Translations under genes and position numbers: made by a program
Assembly (NCBI GenBank): GCA_002293005.1
Contig: DBCJ01000128.1
Location: forward strand, 6,204-54,054
DNA length: 47,851 nt
Source of the DNA: Ignavibacteria bacterium UBA961
GTDB taxonomy: Bacteria > Bacteroidota > Ignavibacteria > Kapaibacteriales > UBA961
Direction: 5' to 3'
Part shown: positions 36,457 to 45,784 of the stretch, piece after piece
Numbering within the stretch: position 1 is the stretch's first letter
Layout of the letters: each line of letters begins with the position of its first letter
The notes under the pieces: model-generated
Databases searched by the model: none
What the model saw: the letters and a program-made list of their open reading frames with translations, nothing else
Told to the model about the DNA's origin: nothing

Positions 36457-36488
36457 ATTGTCGTTTCCTTGTGATAAGTGTATCTTTG
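36457..36488 (+). promoter_or_regulatory. FCB-type promoter of the PD40 protein gene
   Basis: ATTG (36457-36460), a 20-base spacer and TATCTTTG (36481-36488) make the best match to the TTTG-N(19-21)-TAnnTTTG promoter in the window. A start near 36495 gives a 25-base leader to the ATG at 36521 and excludes the earlier in-frame TTG at 36458, which lies in the -33 element. Confidence 0.6.
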
Positions 36489-36520
36489 TGCTGATTTTTC
36501 CAACATTATTTCAGTTGAAA

Positions 36521-37561
36521 ATGATATTGTTACTTGTCCTTACACTCTTCATGCAAATCGAATTAAATGGTCAGGGAAGACCACTCAATGAGAATGAATA
36601 TCTTCCGCAAGAAAAACGCCTGAAAAACATTCAAATGCTCACATTTGAAGGAGAGAATGCTGAGGCATATCTTTCCTATGATAATGCTTCTCTGGTCTTT
36701 CAAAGAAGGGGTCCTGATGAATCATGTGATCAAATCTATGTGATGGATATCACAGGTAATCACATGAAAAGGGTTTCCAATGGTCAAGGCAGAACAACTT
36801 GCTCATATTTCCTTCCTGATGGCTCAATCATTTATGCAACGACTGCATATAATGATCCAATCTGTCCTCCACCTCCTGATTTTTCCAAAGGTTATGTATG
36901 GCCACTATATCCAACATATGATATCGTTCGAGCTGATACTGCAACAGGAAAGATTCTATCCACAATTATCAAGGGAAATAATTATGATGCCGAGGCAACA
37001 GTTTCTCCAGATGGAAAGACTATAGTTTATACTGCAATCATCGATGATGATATTGAATTATTTACCTGTAATGTTGATGGAACCAATATTCGAAGAATCA
37101 CCCATGCGCCCGGTTATGATGGAGGTGCTTTCTTTAGTCCTGATGGCAAGAAGATCGTATTCAGAGCTTCAAGGCCGACAGGACAAGATCTTGAAAAACA
37201 TACCGCACTTGTGCGTGAAAATCTTGTACGACCTTCAAAACTTGATATCTATGTCATGGATATTGATGGTTCCAATATTGTTCGGGTTACAAATAATGGA
37301 GCCGCGAATTTTGCTCCTTTCATGCACCCAGATGGAAAACGCATCATATTTTGCTCAAACATGGATGATGCAAAAGGCAGAAATTTTGATTTATTTCTGA
37401 TCAATATTGATGGAACAGGACTGGAACGCATCACATATTCAGGCGAATTTGATGGTTTTCCGATGTTTACATCCGATGGAAAAAAACTGGTCTTTTGTTC
37501 AAATCGACTGAATAAAAAGTCAGGCGATACCAATGTCTTCATTGCCGATTGGAATGATTAA
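36521..37561 (+). CDS. Exported PD40/TolB-like beta-propeller protein
   Basis: A 346-residue protein with a hydrophobic signal sequence (MILLLVLTLFMQIELNGQG, cleavage near NGQG). The body is a run of WD40-like PD40 repeats: LSYDNASLVFQRR, VSPDGKTIVYTA, FSPDGKKIVFRAS, MHPDGKRIIFCSN and FTSDGKKLVFCSN, alternating with 'lyvmdidGsn.rRiT' strands, as in the TolB propeller. It lacks the N-terminal TolB domain, so it is not TolB itself. Likely periplasmic or outer-membrane associated; function unknown. The start is set by the promoter at 36457-36488. The dicarboxylate/amino-acid symporter gene follows 24 bp downstream. Confidence 0.88.
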   Translation: MILLLVLTLFMQIELNGQGRPLNENEYLPQEKRLKNIQMLTFEGENAEAYLSYDNASLVFQRRGPDESCDQIYVMDITGNHMKRVSNGQGRTTCSYFLPDGSIIYATTAYNDPICPPPPDFSKGYVWPLYPTYDIVRADTATGKILSTIIKGNNYDAEATVSPDGKTIVYTAIIDDDIELFTCNVDGTNIRRITHAPGYDGGAFFSPDGKKIVFRASRPTGQDLEKHTALVRENLVRPSKLDIYVMDIDGSNIVRVTNNGAANFAPFMHPDGKRIIFCSNMDDAKGRNFDLFLINIDGTGLERITYSGEFDGFPMFTSDGKKLVFCSNRLNKKSGDTNVFIADWND

Positions 37562-37585
37562 TCCTCACTTTTGGATGCTGTAATT

Positions 37586-38893
37586 ATGCATGCACAACAT
37601 GTCAATAAACCTTGGTGGCATATATCACTGACCAAGCAAATTCTCTTTGGACTTGTCTTTGGAGTTTTTCTCGGTTGGATTGCTCCCGAGTTTTCATCTT
37701 CACTTTCATTCATGAGAGATATCTTTCTCAATTTGATCAAGTCCATCATTGCTCCATTGGTTTTTTCAACAATCGTTATTGGAATTGCCGGTGGCGGAGA
37801 CTTGAAAAAAGTGGGAAGAATGGGGGCAAAGTCGATTTTGTATTTCGAGATTGTGACTACGATTGCTTTATTCCTTGGACTTGCTGTGGTCAATATCGTA
37901 CAACCTGGACATGGAATCGTACTGAATGGTGATCCGGGATCACTCGGAATCATCGCACAAAATCATCCTAAAACACTGATTGAAACCATAGTACATGTCT
38001 TTCCTTCCAGCATCATCGATGCAATGGCCAAAGGTGATGTACTGCAAATAGTCGCATTTTCCATTCTTTTTGCAATGGCATTGACTGCCATTGGAGACCG
38101 CGGAAAGCCGATTGTGGCAATGTGCGATTCACTTGCGCAAATCATGTTCAAATTCACAGGATTTATCATGATGTTTGCCCCATTTGGAGTTGGCGCGGCA
38201 ATGGCAGTTACAATTAGTCATCAAGGATTGGGCGTTCTTGCAAATTTGGGAATGTTGGTATTATCACTCTATATAGCACTCGTCATTTTTGTAGTACTCG
38301 TTCTCGGTGCAGTGGTTCTTCTTTTCCGCGTACCTCTCAAGCCATTTCTTAAAGCGGTGCGAGAACCATTTATTCTTGCATTTGTTACCACAAGCAGTGA
38401 ATCAGCTCTTCCCAAAGCAATGCAAAATATGGAGCGACTCGGTGTTCCAAAGCGCATTGTTGGATTTGTGATGCCAACCGGCTATAGTTTCAATCTCGAT
38501 GGAACAACACTTTATCTGGCCATGGCTTCGGTATTTGTTGCACAGGCGGCTGCTACAACCATTCCGGGATTCACATTCACATTCGAACAGCAAATCATGA
38601 TGATGTTATCACTCATGATCACTTCAAAAGGTGTTGCTGCAGTTCCTAGGGCTTCACTAGTCATATTGCTGGCTACTCTTTCTTCTTTTTTACCACCAGG
38701 TATTGGTGCTCTTGGCGTTGCAATGATTTTTGGGATTGATGAATTGATGGATATGGCCAGAACTTCGGTCAATCTACTTGGCAATTGTTTGGCAACAGTT
38801 GTTATTGCACGTTGGGAAGGTGAATTCAATGATGAGAAAGCAGATGTGTTTGGAACGGATCAAGAGATCTTGGATCCTGCGCTCATGCAATAA
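37586..38893 (+). CDS. Dicarboxylate/amino acid:cation symporter (DAACS, GltP/DctA type)
   Basis: A 435-residue inner-membrane secondary transporter that brings in glutamate, aspartate or C4-dicarboxylates with Na+ or H+. Eight transmembrane helices and two re-entrant hairpins are expected; the diagnostic segments are VTTSSESALPKAMQNME (the serine-rich first hairpin), GYSFNLDGTTLYL (NLDGT; the family has NxDGT) and the second hairpin TSKGVAAVPRASLVIL. The start is the ATG at 37586; an in-frame TTG at 37571 is less likely. It overlaps the alr 3' end on the other strand by 11 bases. The exact substrate cannot be told. Confidence 0.92.
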   Translation: MHAQHVNKPWWHISLTKQILFGLVFGVFLGWIAPEFSSSLSFMRDIFLNLIKSIIAPLVFSTIVIGIAGGGDLKKVGRMGAKSILYFEIVTTIALFLGLAVVNIVQPGHGIVLNGDPGSLGIIAQNHPKTLIETIVHVFPSSIIDAMAKGDVLQIVAFSILFAMALTAIGDRGKPIVAMCDSLAQIMFKFTGFIMMFAPFGVGAAMAVTISHQGLGVLANLGMLVLSLYIALVIFVVLVLGAVVLLFRVPLKPFLKAVREPFILAFVTTSSESALPKAMQNMERLGVPKRIVGFVMPTGYSFNLDGTTLYLAMASVFVAQAAATTIPGFTFTFEQQIMMMLSLMITSKGVAAVPRASLVILLATLSSFLPPGIGALGVAMIFGIDELMDMARTSVNLLGNCLATVVIARWEGEFNDEKADVFGTDQEILDPALMQ

Positions 38894-39989
38894 TGCGAGG
38901 CACTCTTGCTGAAATTGCTGTAGTGATTTCATATGGAATGGTATTGAGCAGAGAAGCCAAATCTTCGGCACTTTGCTCGGTACCATTGTCATTTCCGATG
39001 AAGGTTACTGTTGATCCTGCCTGAATATTCGAATCACCCAAATCAACCATGCATTCATCCATGCAGATATTTCCAACGATTGGAAATTTCATTCCATTGA
39101 TGATACATTGCAATTTACCCGTCAATCCACGGAATAAACCATCACCATAGCCAATAGGTATGGTTCCAATGATTGTATCCTTTTCGGCAATGAATGATCT
39201 GCCATAGGAAACTGATTCGCCTTGTTTGACTTTGCGAATCGACATCACGGTTGAATGTAATGAAAGTATGGGTCGTAAACCGGGGAATAATCCTTTTACG
39301 GGGGAATAGCCATAGATGGAAAGTCCGGGCCTTGCAAGATTTCCAATATTCTCAGGAATGCGCATGAGTGCGGCAGAATTACCGATATGAGTGAATTCAG
39401 GATTCAGATTCAAGGCTTCCAATTCTTTCAAACATGCGGTAAACAAATCTTTCTGCTTTAGCATGAATGACATATCATCGGCATCTGCTGTGGCAAAATG
39501 AGTGCAAATACCTTTCCAATGCAAACCCGGGGTTTGAAGGATTGCTTGTACCATCGTGACTGTTTCTTCAGGCATGATTCCATCACGATGCATTCCTGTA
39601 TCAATAAAGACATGCACAGGAATTCTGGTATTTCTTGACAATGACTTTTGATTCAAGGTCGAAATTGTATCTCGAGAACAGATGATTGTCTCAATTCCAT
39701 ATTCGATCAAAGCATCCAATTCTTCAGGTTCGGGAGGAGTCATCAAAATGATCGGCATTGTAATTCCTGCCTTACGAATCATAACTCCTTCGGATGCAAA
39801 TGCAATTCCCAGAAAATCAATACCTTCTTCTTGTGCAATTCTTGAGCAATCTATGATGCCATGTCCATAAGCATTGGCTTTGACCATGGCCATGATTGCA
39901 GTGCCTTCCGGAAGGTTTTCCCTGATGATGCGAATATTCGATCTCAGTGCATCTGAATTGATGAGAGCATATGTTGAGCGAGTTGACAT
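38883..39989 (-). CDS. alr: Alanine racemase
   Basis: PLP enzyme supplying D-alanine for peptidoglycan. The 368 residues show MVKANAYGHG with the PLP Lys37, the TIPIGYGDGLFRG segment with the catalytic Tyr, and GNICMDECMVDLG (the usual MDQ is MDE here). Its ATG lies 5 bp after the manC stop, so it is probably the third gene of asd-manC-alr. Its 3' end overlaps the symporter gene by 11 bases, an antisense overlap. Confidence 0.95.
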   Translation of the reverse strand: MSTRSTYALINSDALRSNIRIIRENLPEGTAIMAMVKANAYGHGIIDCSRIAQEEGIDFLGIAFASEGVMIRKAGITMPIILMTPPEPEELDALIEYGIETIICSRDTISTLNQKSLSRNTRIPVHVFIDTGMHRDGIMPEETVTMVQAILQTPGLHWKGICTHFATADADDMSFMLKQKDLFTACLKELEALNLNPEFTHIGNSAALMRIPENIGNLARPGLSIYGYSPVKGLFPGLRPILSLHSTVMSIRKVKQGESVSYGRSFIAEKDTIIGTIPIGYGDGLFRGLTGKLQCIINGMKFPIVGNICMDECMVDLGDSNIQAGSTVTFIGNDNGTEQSAEDLASLLNTIPYEITTAISARVPRIIA

Positions 39990-39994
39990 ATCAA

Positions 39995-41086
39995 TCAGAG
40001 AAGTTGTTCTTTGTTTTGATCACGCAAAGCAGTCACAATGGATTTTACTTCTTGTGCTTTGTCCGTTGGACATACCATGATTGCATCGGGAGTGGAAATG
40101 ATAGTCATGCCGGTGACTGAATGTGTCGTAAGCATTACTTCGGGATTAGCATTCCAAACTATGCTGTCTTTTACATCGATCGCCAAACAATTTCCTGAGA
40201 TGATATTGCCTGATATATCTGTATCACCAAGTCTTGACAAAGCATCCCAAGAGCCGACATCATCCCATGTGAAAGAAGCAGGAAGAACCACCACATTTTT
40301 GATTCTTTCCATGATACCATAATCAATGGATGTTGCTTCCAATTGACCAAATGAATCTGTGATCTGCATGGAAGAAAGCGAATGTCCATTCAAAAGACAA
40401 TCATAGAGAGATTCCATGGCAGTGAATGAATCAGGCATGGCAATATTCATGGCTTCGGCAAATGTGTCGAGTCTGTAAAAGAACATCCCGCTATTCCAGT
40501 AAAAACCTCCTTTGGAAATATATGCAAGTGCATCTTCCATCTTGGGTTTTTCTCTGAAACTTTGCACGACTTTCAAATCGCCATCACCTATTGATTCACC
40601 GGATTCAATATATCCATAGCCCGTTTCGGGTCTAGAAGGCGGTATTCCAAATGTCACGATGTCTTTATGTTCTGATGCATGATCGAGAGCTTTACGGATA
40701 TCTGAAGCAAATACTTCGGCAGGTCTGATGAAATGATCTGCGGTAAACACACCAATCGTCAATTCACTTGCAGGTATTTGAAATCTGGAGCGTATGATTG
40801 CATATCCAAGCGCCAAACATGGAGCTGTATTCCTTTTAGCCGGTTCGGCGATGATATTTTCTTGTGGAATATCAGGCAAGGCTTGAATGATTGCATCCTT
40901 TAAAATCTCACCGGTGATGATGAAGATTTGCTCTTTGGGAATGACATGTGCAATTCTATCAACTGCTTCGGAAAGCATGGTTTGATTGGAGAATAGCGTT
41001 AGCAATTGCTTGGGATGATGTTTTCTGCTCAATGGCCAAAAGCGTTCACCCGAACCGCCTGCCATGATGAGTGCTATGTGCTTCAT
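39995..41086 (-). CDS. manC: Mannose-1-phosphate guanylyltransferase
   Basis: Makes GDP-mannose from mannose-1-phosphate and GTP. The 363-residue chain fits the short ManC form without the isomerase domain. Motifs are ALIMAGGSGERFWPLSR (the GGxGxRxWPLSR signature), PKQLLTLF, AEPAKRNTAPCLALG, VFTADHFI and YGYIESGE, then FREKP and YWNSGMFFYR. The ATG at 41086 overlaps the asd TGA (41083-41086), so longer versions of the frame are rejected. GDP-mannose probably feeds envelope polysaccharide; compare the fused nucleotidyltransferase at 4402-6906, a second gene for a similar reaction. Confidence 0.94.
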   Translation of the reverse strand: MKHIALIMAGGSGERFWPLSRKHHPKQLLTLFSNQTMLSEAVDRIAHVIPKEQIFIITGEILKDAIIQALPDIPQENIIAEPAKRNTAPCLALGYAIIRSRFQIPASELTIGVFTADHFIRPAEVFASDIRKALDHASEHKDIVTFGIPPSRPETGYGYIESGESIGDGDLKVVQSFREKPKMEDALAYISKGGFYWNSGMFFYRLDTFAEAMNIAMPDSFTAMESLYDCLLNGHSLSSMQITDSFGQLEATSIDYGIMERIKNVVVLPASFTWDDVGSWDALSRLGDTDISGNIISGNCLAIDVKDSIVWNANPEVMLTTHSVTGMTIISTPDAIMVCPTDKAQEVKSIVTALRDQNKEQLL

Positions 41087-42081
41087 GATGATTTCTTGAT
41101 GAGTAATTCTGCAATTTGAATGGCATTGGTGGCAGCGCCTTTTCGAAGATTGTCTGCCACAACCCATAATTGTAAACCTGCCGGATTGTCTGCATCTTTT
41201 CTGATGCGTCCAACAAATACATCGTCTTTTCCGCTTGCCATGATCGGAGTTGGGAAAGCATCTGCCACAGCATCATCAATCACGGTCAAACCCGGAAATC
41301 CTGAAAGACATTCATGGATATCATCTATGGTCCATGATTTCTCAAGTTCCACATAGACAGATTCGCCATGTCCACCGGTTGATGGGATGCGTACACATGT
41401 GACTGCAATTGGTAAATCAGGCATGGAGTAGATTCTGCGAATCTCTCTTTTCATCTTGAGTTCTTCTTCAGTATCGCTTCCGCGAATATCATTCGGCCTG
41501 GAATGAAAAACCGTATTGAATGCAAGTTGATGTGATGAGATTCGATCTTTGGGAATGCGACCCTGCAATTCATCTTGTAATTGATCAATGCCTTTTTGTC
41601 CGGCACCGGAAACAGATTGATAGGTTGATACTATCATGCGTTTCAATCCGAATTTCTTTCGAATCGGTTCAAGAGCAACGACTAATTGAATGGTGGAGCA
41701 ATTTGGATTGGCGATGATGCCATGGTGGAGCATGGCATCATCCGGATTGACTTCCGGTACCACAAGGGGTATATCGGGTTCCATTCGGTAGGCGGAGGAA
41801 TTATCAATCACGGTACATCCCGCTTTTACCGCAATCGGTGCGTAAGCACTACTAAGTACTCCGCCTGCCGAAAAGAGCGCAATATCAATGGCCTCAAAAG
41901 AGTGCTCATTCAGTTCTTGTACCGTGAGCCGCGAACCGCGAAATTCCATTGTTGTTCCTGCGGATCTTTCCGAGGCAAGCAATGTGAGTGAATCTACGGG
42001 GAAGTTTTTTTCTTCCAATACTTTGAGCATCGTTCTTCCAACCAAACCGGTTGCTCCAACGATCGCCATCTTGAATCCCAT
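41083..42081 (-). CDS. asd: Aspartate-semialdehyde dehydrogenase
   Basis: Reduces aspartyl-phosphate to the semialdehyde, the branch to lysine/diaminopimelate, methionine and threonine. The 332 residues show the NADP-binding AIVGATGLVGRTML, SAGGVLS, the catalytic Cys128 in NPNCSTIQ, and RIPSTGGHGESV with the catalytic His238. It is the first gene of asd-manC-alr; a TATATTTG promoter element lies 44 bases upstream. With alr next door it links to peptidoglycan precursor supply. Confidence 0.95.
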   Translation of the reverse strand: MGFKMAIVGATGLVGRTMLKVLEEKNFPVDSLTLLASERSAGTTMEFRGSRLTVQELNEHSFEAIDIALFSAGGVLSSAYAPIAVKAGCTVIDNSSAYRMEPDIPLVVPEVNPDDAMLHHGIIANPNCSTIQLVVALEPIRKKFGLKRMIVSTYQSVSGAGQKGIDQLQDELQGRIPKDRISSHQLAFNTVFHSRPNDIRGSDTEEELKMKREIRRIYSMPDLPIAVTCVRIPSTGGHGESVYVELEKSWTIDDIHECLSGFPGLTVIDDAVADAFPTPIMASGKDDVFVGRIRKDADNPAGLQLWVVADNLRKGAATNAIQIAELLIKKSS

Positions 42082-42124
42082 GTGATCTTTATGCTGCTGT
42101 AAATTGAGGGAATTAAAATGCTCG

Positions 42125-42132
42125 CAAATATA
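42125..42132 (-). promoter_or_regulatory. asd: Candidate FCB-type -7 element of asd
   Basis: The minus strand reads TATATTTG followed by CG, an exact TAnnTTTG match, in the 102-bp gap upstream of asd. The leader would be about 37 bases. No clear -33 TTG is present. Confidence 0.42.
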
Positions 42133-42163
42133 TGTAATTACTTTGAGTTCTGTTCATTTTCAT

Positions 42164-42185
42164 AAAAAACATTCTCATGTTTTTT
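42164..42185 (-). terminator. AT-rich hairpin at the methyltransferase stop
   Basis: A 9-bp inverted repeat, AAAAAACAT (42164-42172) and ATGTTTTTT (42177-42185), surrounds a 4-base loop that reads GAGA (a GNRA tetraloop) on the minus strand and includes the stop codon of the methyltransferase. The 3' arm provides the U-run. The stem has a single G-C pair, so termination strength is doubtful. Confidence 0.3.
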
Positions 42186-43626
42186 AGAGTATGCGCATTC
42201 GTTTCCAAAATGGAATCGTTGTCGTGAATGTTGAATATGATTCTTCTGCATGAATGCGTGTGATATTGAATGTACCATAGCCATGAAATTCCATCCATTC
42301 GGCAATCCAATCTATCGCATCTTCTGCATGTATGATTGTAGCCAAAAGAAAGAGTGCTGTATCTTTATTGATGATGATTCCTGATCCTGATTGAAGAGAA
42401 GGAATCACATGTTCATCATGACCAATAGCTTCCTCGAGGAATGCAATGAGAATCTTTTTGTATTCTTTCAAAGCATGATCTGATGGGGTGTTGCAGGCAA
42501 TGGGTTTGATTTGTTCAGCAATCAAGAGATTGAGCAATCCATCCTGAACTTGTGATTTATCACGGTTGAGTGAAGAAGATATCATGCTTGCTGTAGAATA
42601 TCCTGATTCCAATTCACCAATGATGGGAAGATGTGATTCATCATCCAATGTAATTATTCTGCATCCCGGCAATGCAATGTCATGTAGATAAATGTCATGA
42701 GAAAACACTCTGCCAAAATGTATATGGTCATATGGATTTTCTATGTCTCTGGCACCCTTGGCATAGATATCCCAGCGAAACATCGTATTTCGTATGAGAT
42801 CTTTATATGTCTCAAATTGAATCAGATCTTCACCGATATCAAGTATTTCTTCGAATCCCTCTGGTAATGCGATCTCGCCGATATTCAGAAAGAACGGCAA
42901 TTGTCCGGCAAATGTCAATCCTAAATCATTCATTTTCACATTCATTTCTTTGAACCACAAAGGAGTCCAATGATCTGCATAATATTCATGAATGATATAA
43001 CGCATGTCATGTTTGGACAATTCTTCGATGAATGCACCGGCCGAAGGAACAACTTTCATGTATTCACTTTGCTTTTCATGCATCCATTGAAGAAAGCCGA
43101 TTCCTTGTTCCGCATTCTGAAAGGGATCATCGGAAAGATGCATGGAATATTCTCTGAACATCATTCGCAATGGCTCAAACACATGCCATCCCGGATAGGC
43201 ATTATAGCTTACCAAGGCAAGTCCATTCTGAGTCAAAGAACCTTCGATGATACGATGAATAGCTGCTCTGACGGGTTCATGCACCCATGTATATAATCCA
43301 TGCATGACGATATAATCGAAGGCGGGAAGCGATGTGACAGTCGTGATATCAGCACATTGGAATATGCAGTTCTTTATACCAAGTTTTTCGGCTCTGTCTT
43401 TTGCAAATGCAATATGTTCTTCATTGAAATCAATGCCGGTAAACATTGCATCCGGATTGGCAGAGGCAAAAATGAGTAATGAATGACCTGTTCCGCATCC
43501 AAGTTCACAATAGGTGAATGCTTGTACATCTGGCACTTGAAAACCGCGCATCAAAGCAGTGCATCGAATTGCATGTGGATTCAATTCACTGAAAAAAGTG
43601 TCTGTATAGGGTATTTTGTCGAGCAT
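42184..43626 (-). CDS. SAM-dependent methyltransferase with methyltransferase regulatory domain
   Basis: A 480-residue protein. N-terminal class I methyltransferase: YCELGCGTGHSLLIFA (motif I, SAM-binding glycine loop), FTGIDFNEEHIAFAKD (acidic residue for the ribose) and FDYIVMHGLYTWV. The middle (about 200-300) has GIGFLQWMHEK, DMRYIIHEYYADHWTPLWFKEM, typical of the methyltransferase regulatory domain (PF10119). The C-terminal third is a winged-helix-like region of unclear identity. The substrate is unknown for this family. The ATG at 43626 is chosen because it lies 5 bp after the dacB stop and directly before the MLDKIPYTDTFF family start; longer frames reach into dacB. Confidence 0.85.
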   Translation of the reverse strand: MLDKIPYTDTFFSELNPHAIRCTALMRGFQVPDVQAFTYCELGCGTGHSLLIFASANPDAMFTGIDFNEEHIAFAKDRAEKLGIKNCIFQCADITTVTSLPAFDYIVMHGLYTWVHEPVRAAIHRIIEGSLTQNGLALVSYNAYPGWHVFEPLRMMFREYSMHLSDDPFQNAEQGIGFLQWMHEKQSEYMKVVPSAGAFIEELSKHDMRYIIHEYYADHWTPLWFKEMNVKMNDLGLTFAGQLPFFLNIGEIALPEGFEEILDIGEDLIQFETYKDLIRNTMFRWDIYAKGARDIENPYDHIHFGRVFSHDIYLHDIALPGCRIITLDDESHLPIIGELESGYSTASMISSSLNRDKSQVQDGLLNLLIAEQIKPIACNTPSDHALKEYKKILIAFLEEAIGHDEHVIPSLQSGSGIIINKDTALFLLATIIHAEDAIDWIAEWMEFHGYGTFNITRIHAEESYSTFTTTIPFWKRMRIL

Positions 43627-43631
43627 TGAAA

Positions 43632-45188
43632 TTATTTTCGGGTAAAACTTGCCAAGCGCATGCAAATCATGTCTTGAATATTCCGAATTATTCCGTCGGG
43701 TACGGTAAATCCATTGATCATAATGGAGAATGCCAAGTCTTCGCCATCTCTGGTAATTGCATATCCTGAAAGACATGATACATTGTTCATGGACCCTGTT
43801 TTTGCGATTACTTGTTGTTGTGCAAGTGATTTGAGCATGCGATTATTCAAAGTACCCGGCATGCCCGGTTTGGCAAGTGATGCTCTGAAGACTTCTTTAT
43901 ATGTGGATCTATGAACCTTCGAGAGTAATGTTGTTTGTTGTTGCGCGCTGAGCAGATTCAATCGGGATAATCCTGAGCCATCAACGATTGAGCATTGCTC
44001 CGGCATGATTCCAATTGAGGAAAGATATTTTTTGATGCTCTCGGATCCCTTTGAAAAAGACCCTTCGCCGAATTGTTCTTTACCCATAGTCTTGAATAGC
44101 ATATCCGCTCCAAGATTATGACTAAATGTATTGATGATTCCGATGATGGAGGAAATCGGTGGCGATACATGAGTGAATATTTGTTTCAACTCAACATAAT
44201 TGATCGGCCCATCGATCAATTCATTTTGAAGAAGTGAGCCACGAATTCGTATTCCCATTTTTTCAAGTCTTTGCTTGAATACGTGTAAAAAGTACTGTAC
44301 GGGATCATCTATGCTAAGACCGATTGAAGTTGATGGATCTGCATTCGTTTTTTTTGTGGATGAGGTCAGATCGGGAAGCGCAATCGCTCCTTGAATATCA
44401 ATGACTCCTGAGCGTGGATCAGAGTCAGTTTCCAAAACCGTGGGTGTATTTGATTGAACTGTCATCACATTATTTACAATTCTCAGATATGAATTGTCAG
44501 GAATTATTGTCAGGCGTGAATAATCTCCGGCCTTGACTCCAGGCTTGAATGATAATTCAACTTTATTATCATAAAAGGAAATTGCAGAAATAGGCGCTGA
44601 ATATGGATAGGGAACATCATCAATTGCCCAGCCCGGACCAAATGATTCATTGTCAAAATATCCATGATCAAGAATGATATTTCCTTTGATGGATTTTATG
44701 CGCAGTGAGTCAAGTTTGAGAGCAATATTATCCAAAATTACAGTTGGATCCTTCATGTACATCAAGCTCATGCTTGGGTCACCCGAAGCACGAATAATTA
44801 TATCACCATCCAATTCACCGGAATCTTTGATTGTACCATCAATGTATATGCGAGTGGCATAATGAAAGTCCGAACCTAATACTTCCAATCCGGCGGCCGT
44901 GGTAAAAAGCTTCAAAGTTGAAGCGGGGATCAATAAAATATTGGGATTTTTCTTGTAGAAGGTTTCCCCGGTTTCAAGATTGATGACAGAAATACCAATC
45001 GATGCATTCGATAATTCGGATACTGAAAGAATGTCTTCCAAATCTTCTTGCAAATGCCGAATGGCGAATTGTCCATTTTGTTGTTTTTTGTCAATCTTGA
45101 TGGAATCAGAACTTTGCTTATTGGATTGAGCAAATGTGTTCGAAAATGCAATGAGTAAAGCCGAAATGGCATAAAAAAGAGTTTTCAT
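43632..45188 (-). CDS. dacB: D-alanyl-D-alanine carboxypeptidase/endopeptidase, PBP4 (class C)
   Basis: Periplasmic penicillin-binding protein that trims or cleaves peptidoglycan peptides. The 518 residues start with a signal peptide (1-20, ending TFA). The active-site set is complete: SxxK at Ser90-Lys93 (PASTLK), SxN in SHNLGADMLF and KTG in AKTGSMNNVS. The size and the large insertion between SxxK and SxN match PBP4/DacB. Its ATG overlaps the stop of the CMD-family gene (45185-45188). Confidence 0.94.
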   Translation of the reverse strand: MKTLFYAISALLIAFSNTFAQSNKQSSDSIKIDKKQQNGQFAIRHLQEDLEDILSVSELSNASIGISVINLETGETFYKKNPNILLIPASTLKLFTTAAGLEVLGSDFHYATRIYIDGTIKDSGELDGDIIIRASGDPSMSLMYMKDPTVILDNIALKLDSLRIKSIKGNIILDHGYFDNESFGPGWAIDDVPYPYSAPISAISFYDNKVELSFKPGVKAGDYSRLTIIPDNSYLRIVNNVMTVQSNTPTVLETDSDPRSGVIDIQGAIALPDLTSSTKKTNADPSTSIGLSIDDPVQYFLHVFKQRLEKMGIRIRGSLLQNELIDGPINYVELKQIFTHVSPPISSIIGIINTFSHNLGADMLFKTMGKEQFGEGSFSKGSESIKKYLSSIGIMPEQCSIVDGSGLSRLNLLSAQQQTTLLSKVHRSTYKEVFRASLAKPGMPGTLNNRMLKSLAQQQVIAKTGSMNNVSCLSGYAITRDGEDLAFSIMINGFTVPDGIIRNIQDMICMRLASFTRK

Positions 45189-45784
45189 AGTGTCTTGTAC
45201 TCCTCTATGACATTGCATGCAAATTCATAGGATGAAAGTGTGCCTTCTTCTCGGAGAATATTCATGGAATCCAGAATCTCCTCCATTGAAACACCAATAT
45301 TCAATGAACCTCTTAGATGAGATATGAATTGATGTTTCCATTGTCCTAAAGCAAGAATGACAAGATTGATGAGTTCTCTGTATGTAATATCCAAGCTTGG
45401 TCTGGCAAGTGTTTTACCATAACCGTCAAGTATCATCCAGCGGGCTAGATCGGGTGATATGTTTGTCATTTTTGACATCATTTTATCAAAGACAGAGGTG
45501 TAAATCTCTTTGCATAATTGTGTCCCTCTTTGTTCAAAAAGTTCAAGATTGAATTCTTCTCTTGATTTGTCAATCGGACCATATATGGAATATAAAGCAT
45601 TGAGTCCTTCAATCGAAGCAGGATACCCCGCAAAGAGATGAATCTGTAATATCGCTTCATAAATTTCTTCATGAGGAATATTACATTCATGTGCTTTTTG
45701 AAGATGTACATTGACCCGCTCCATATTATTTGAAGCAAGAGCAATCACAATGCGAAGGAGAAGATTTCTGTTTTGTTCAATCAT
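45185..45784 (-). CDS. Carboxymuconolactone decarboxylase (CMD)-family protein
   Basis: A 199-residue all-helical protein with two CMD-type repeats: IPHEEIYEAILQIHLFAGYPASIEGLNAL and ITYRELINLVILALGQWKHQFISHLRGSLN followed by GVSMEEILDSM. The AhpD-type redox CxxC is absent, so it is not a peroxidase partner in the usual way. Its function is unknown. It overlaps rdgB by 8 bases upstream and dacB by four bases downstream, so it is translated in step with both. Confidence 0.8.
   Translation of the reverse strand: MIEQNRNLLLRIVIALASNNMERVNVHLQKAHECNIPHEEIYEAILQIHLFAGYPASIEGLNALYSIYGPIDKSREEFNLELFEQRGTQLCKEIYTSVFDKMMSKMTNISPDLARWMILDGYGKTLARPSLDITYRELINLVILALGQWKHQFISHLRGSLNIGVSMEEILDSMNILREEGTLSSYEFACNVIEEYKTL

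Noticed and set aside
41087..41167. Extended manC start inside asd
   Set aside because: The extra residues are Cys/His/Arg-rich shadow sequence; the ATG overlapping the asd stop starts the conserved nucleotidyltransferase strand.
43627..43776. Fifty-residue N-terminal extension of the methyltransferase reaching into dacB
   Set aside because: It is dacB read in another frame; the family start MLDKIPYTDTFF follows the dacB stop by 5 bp.
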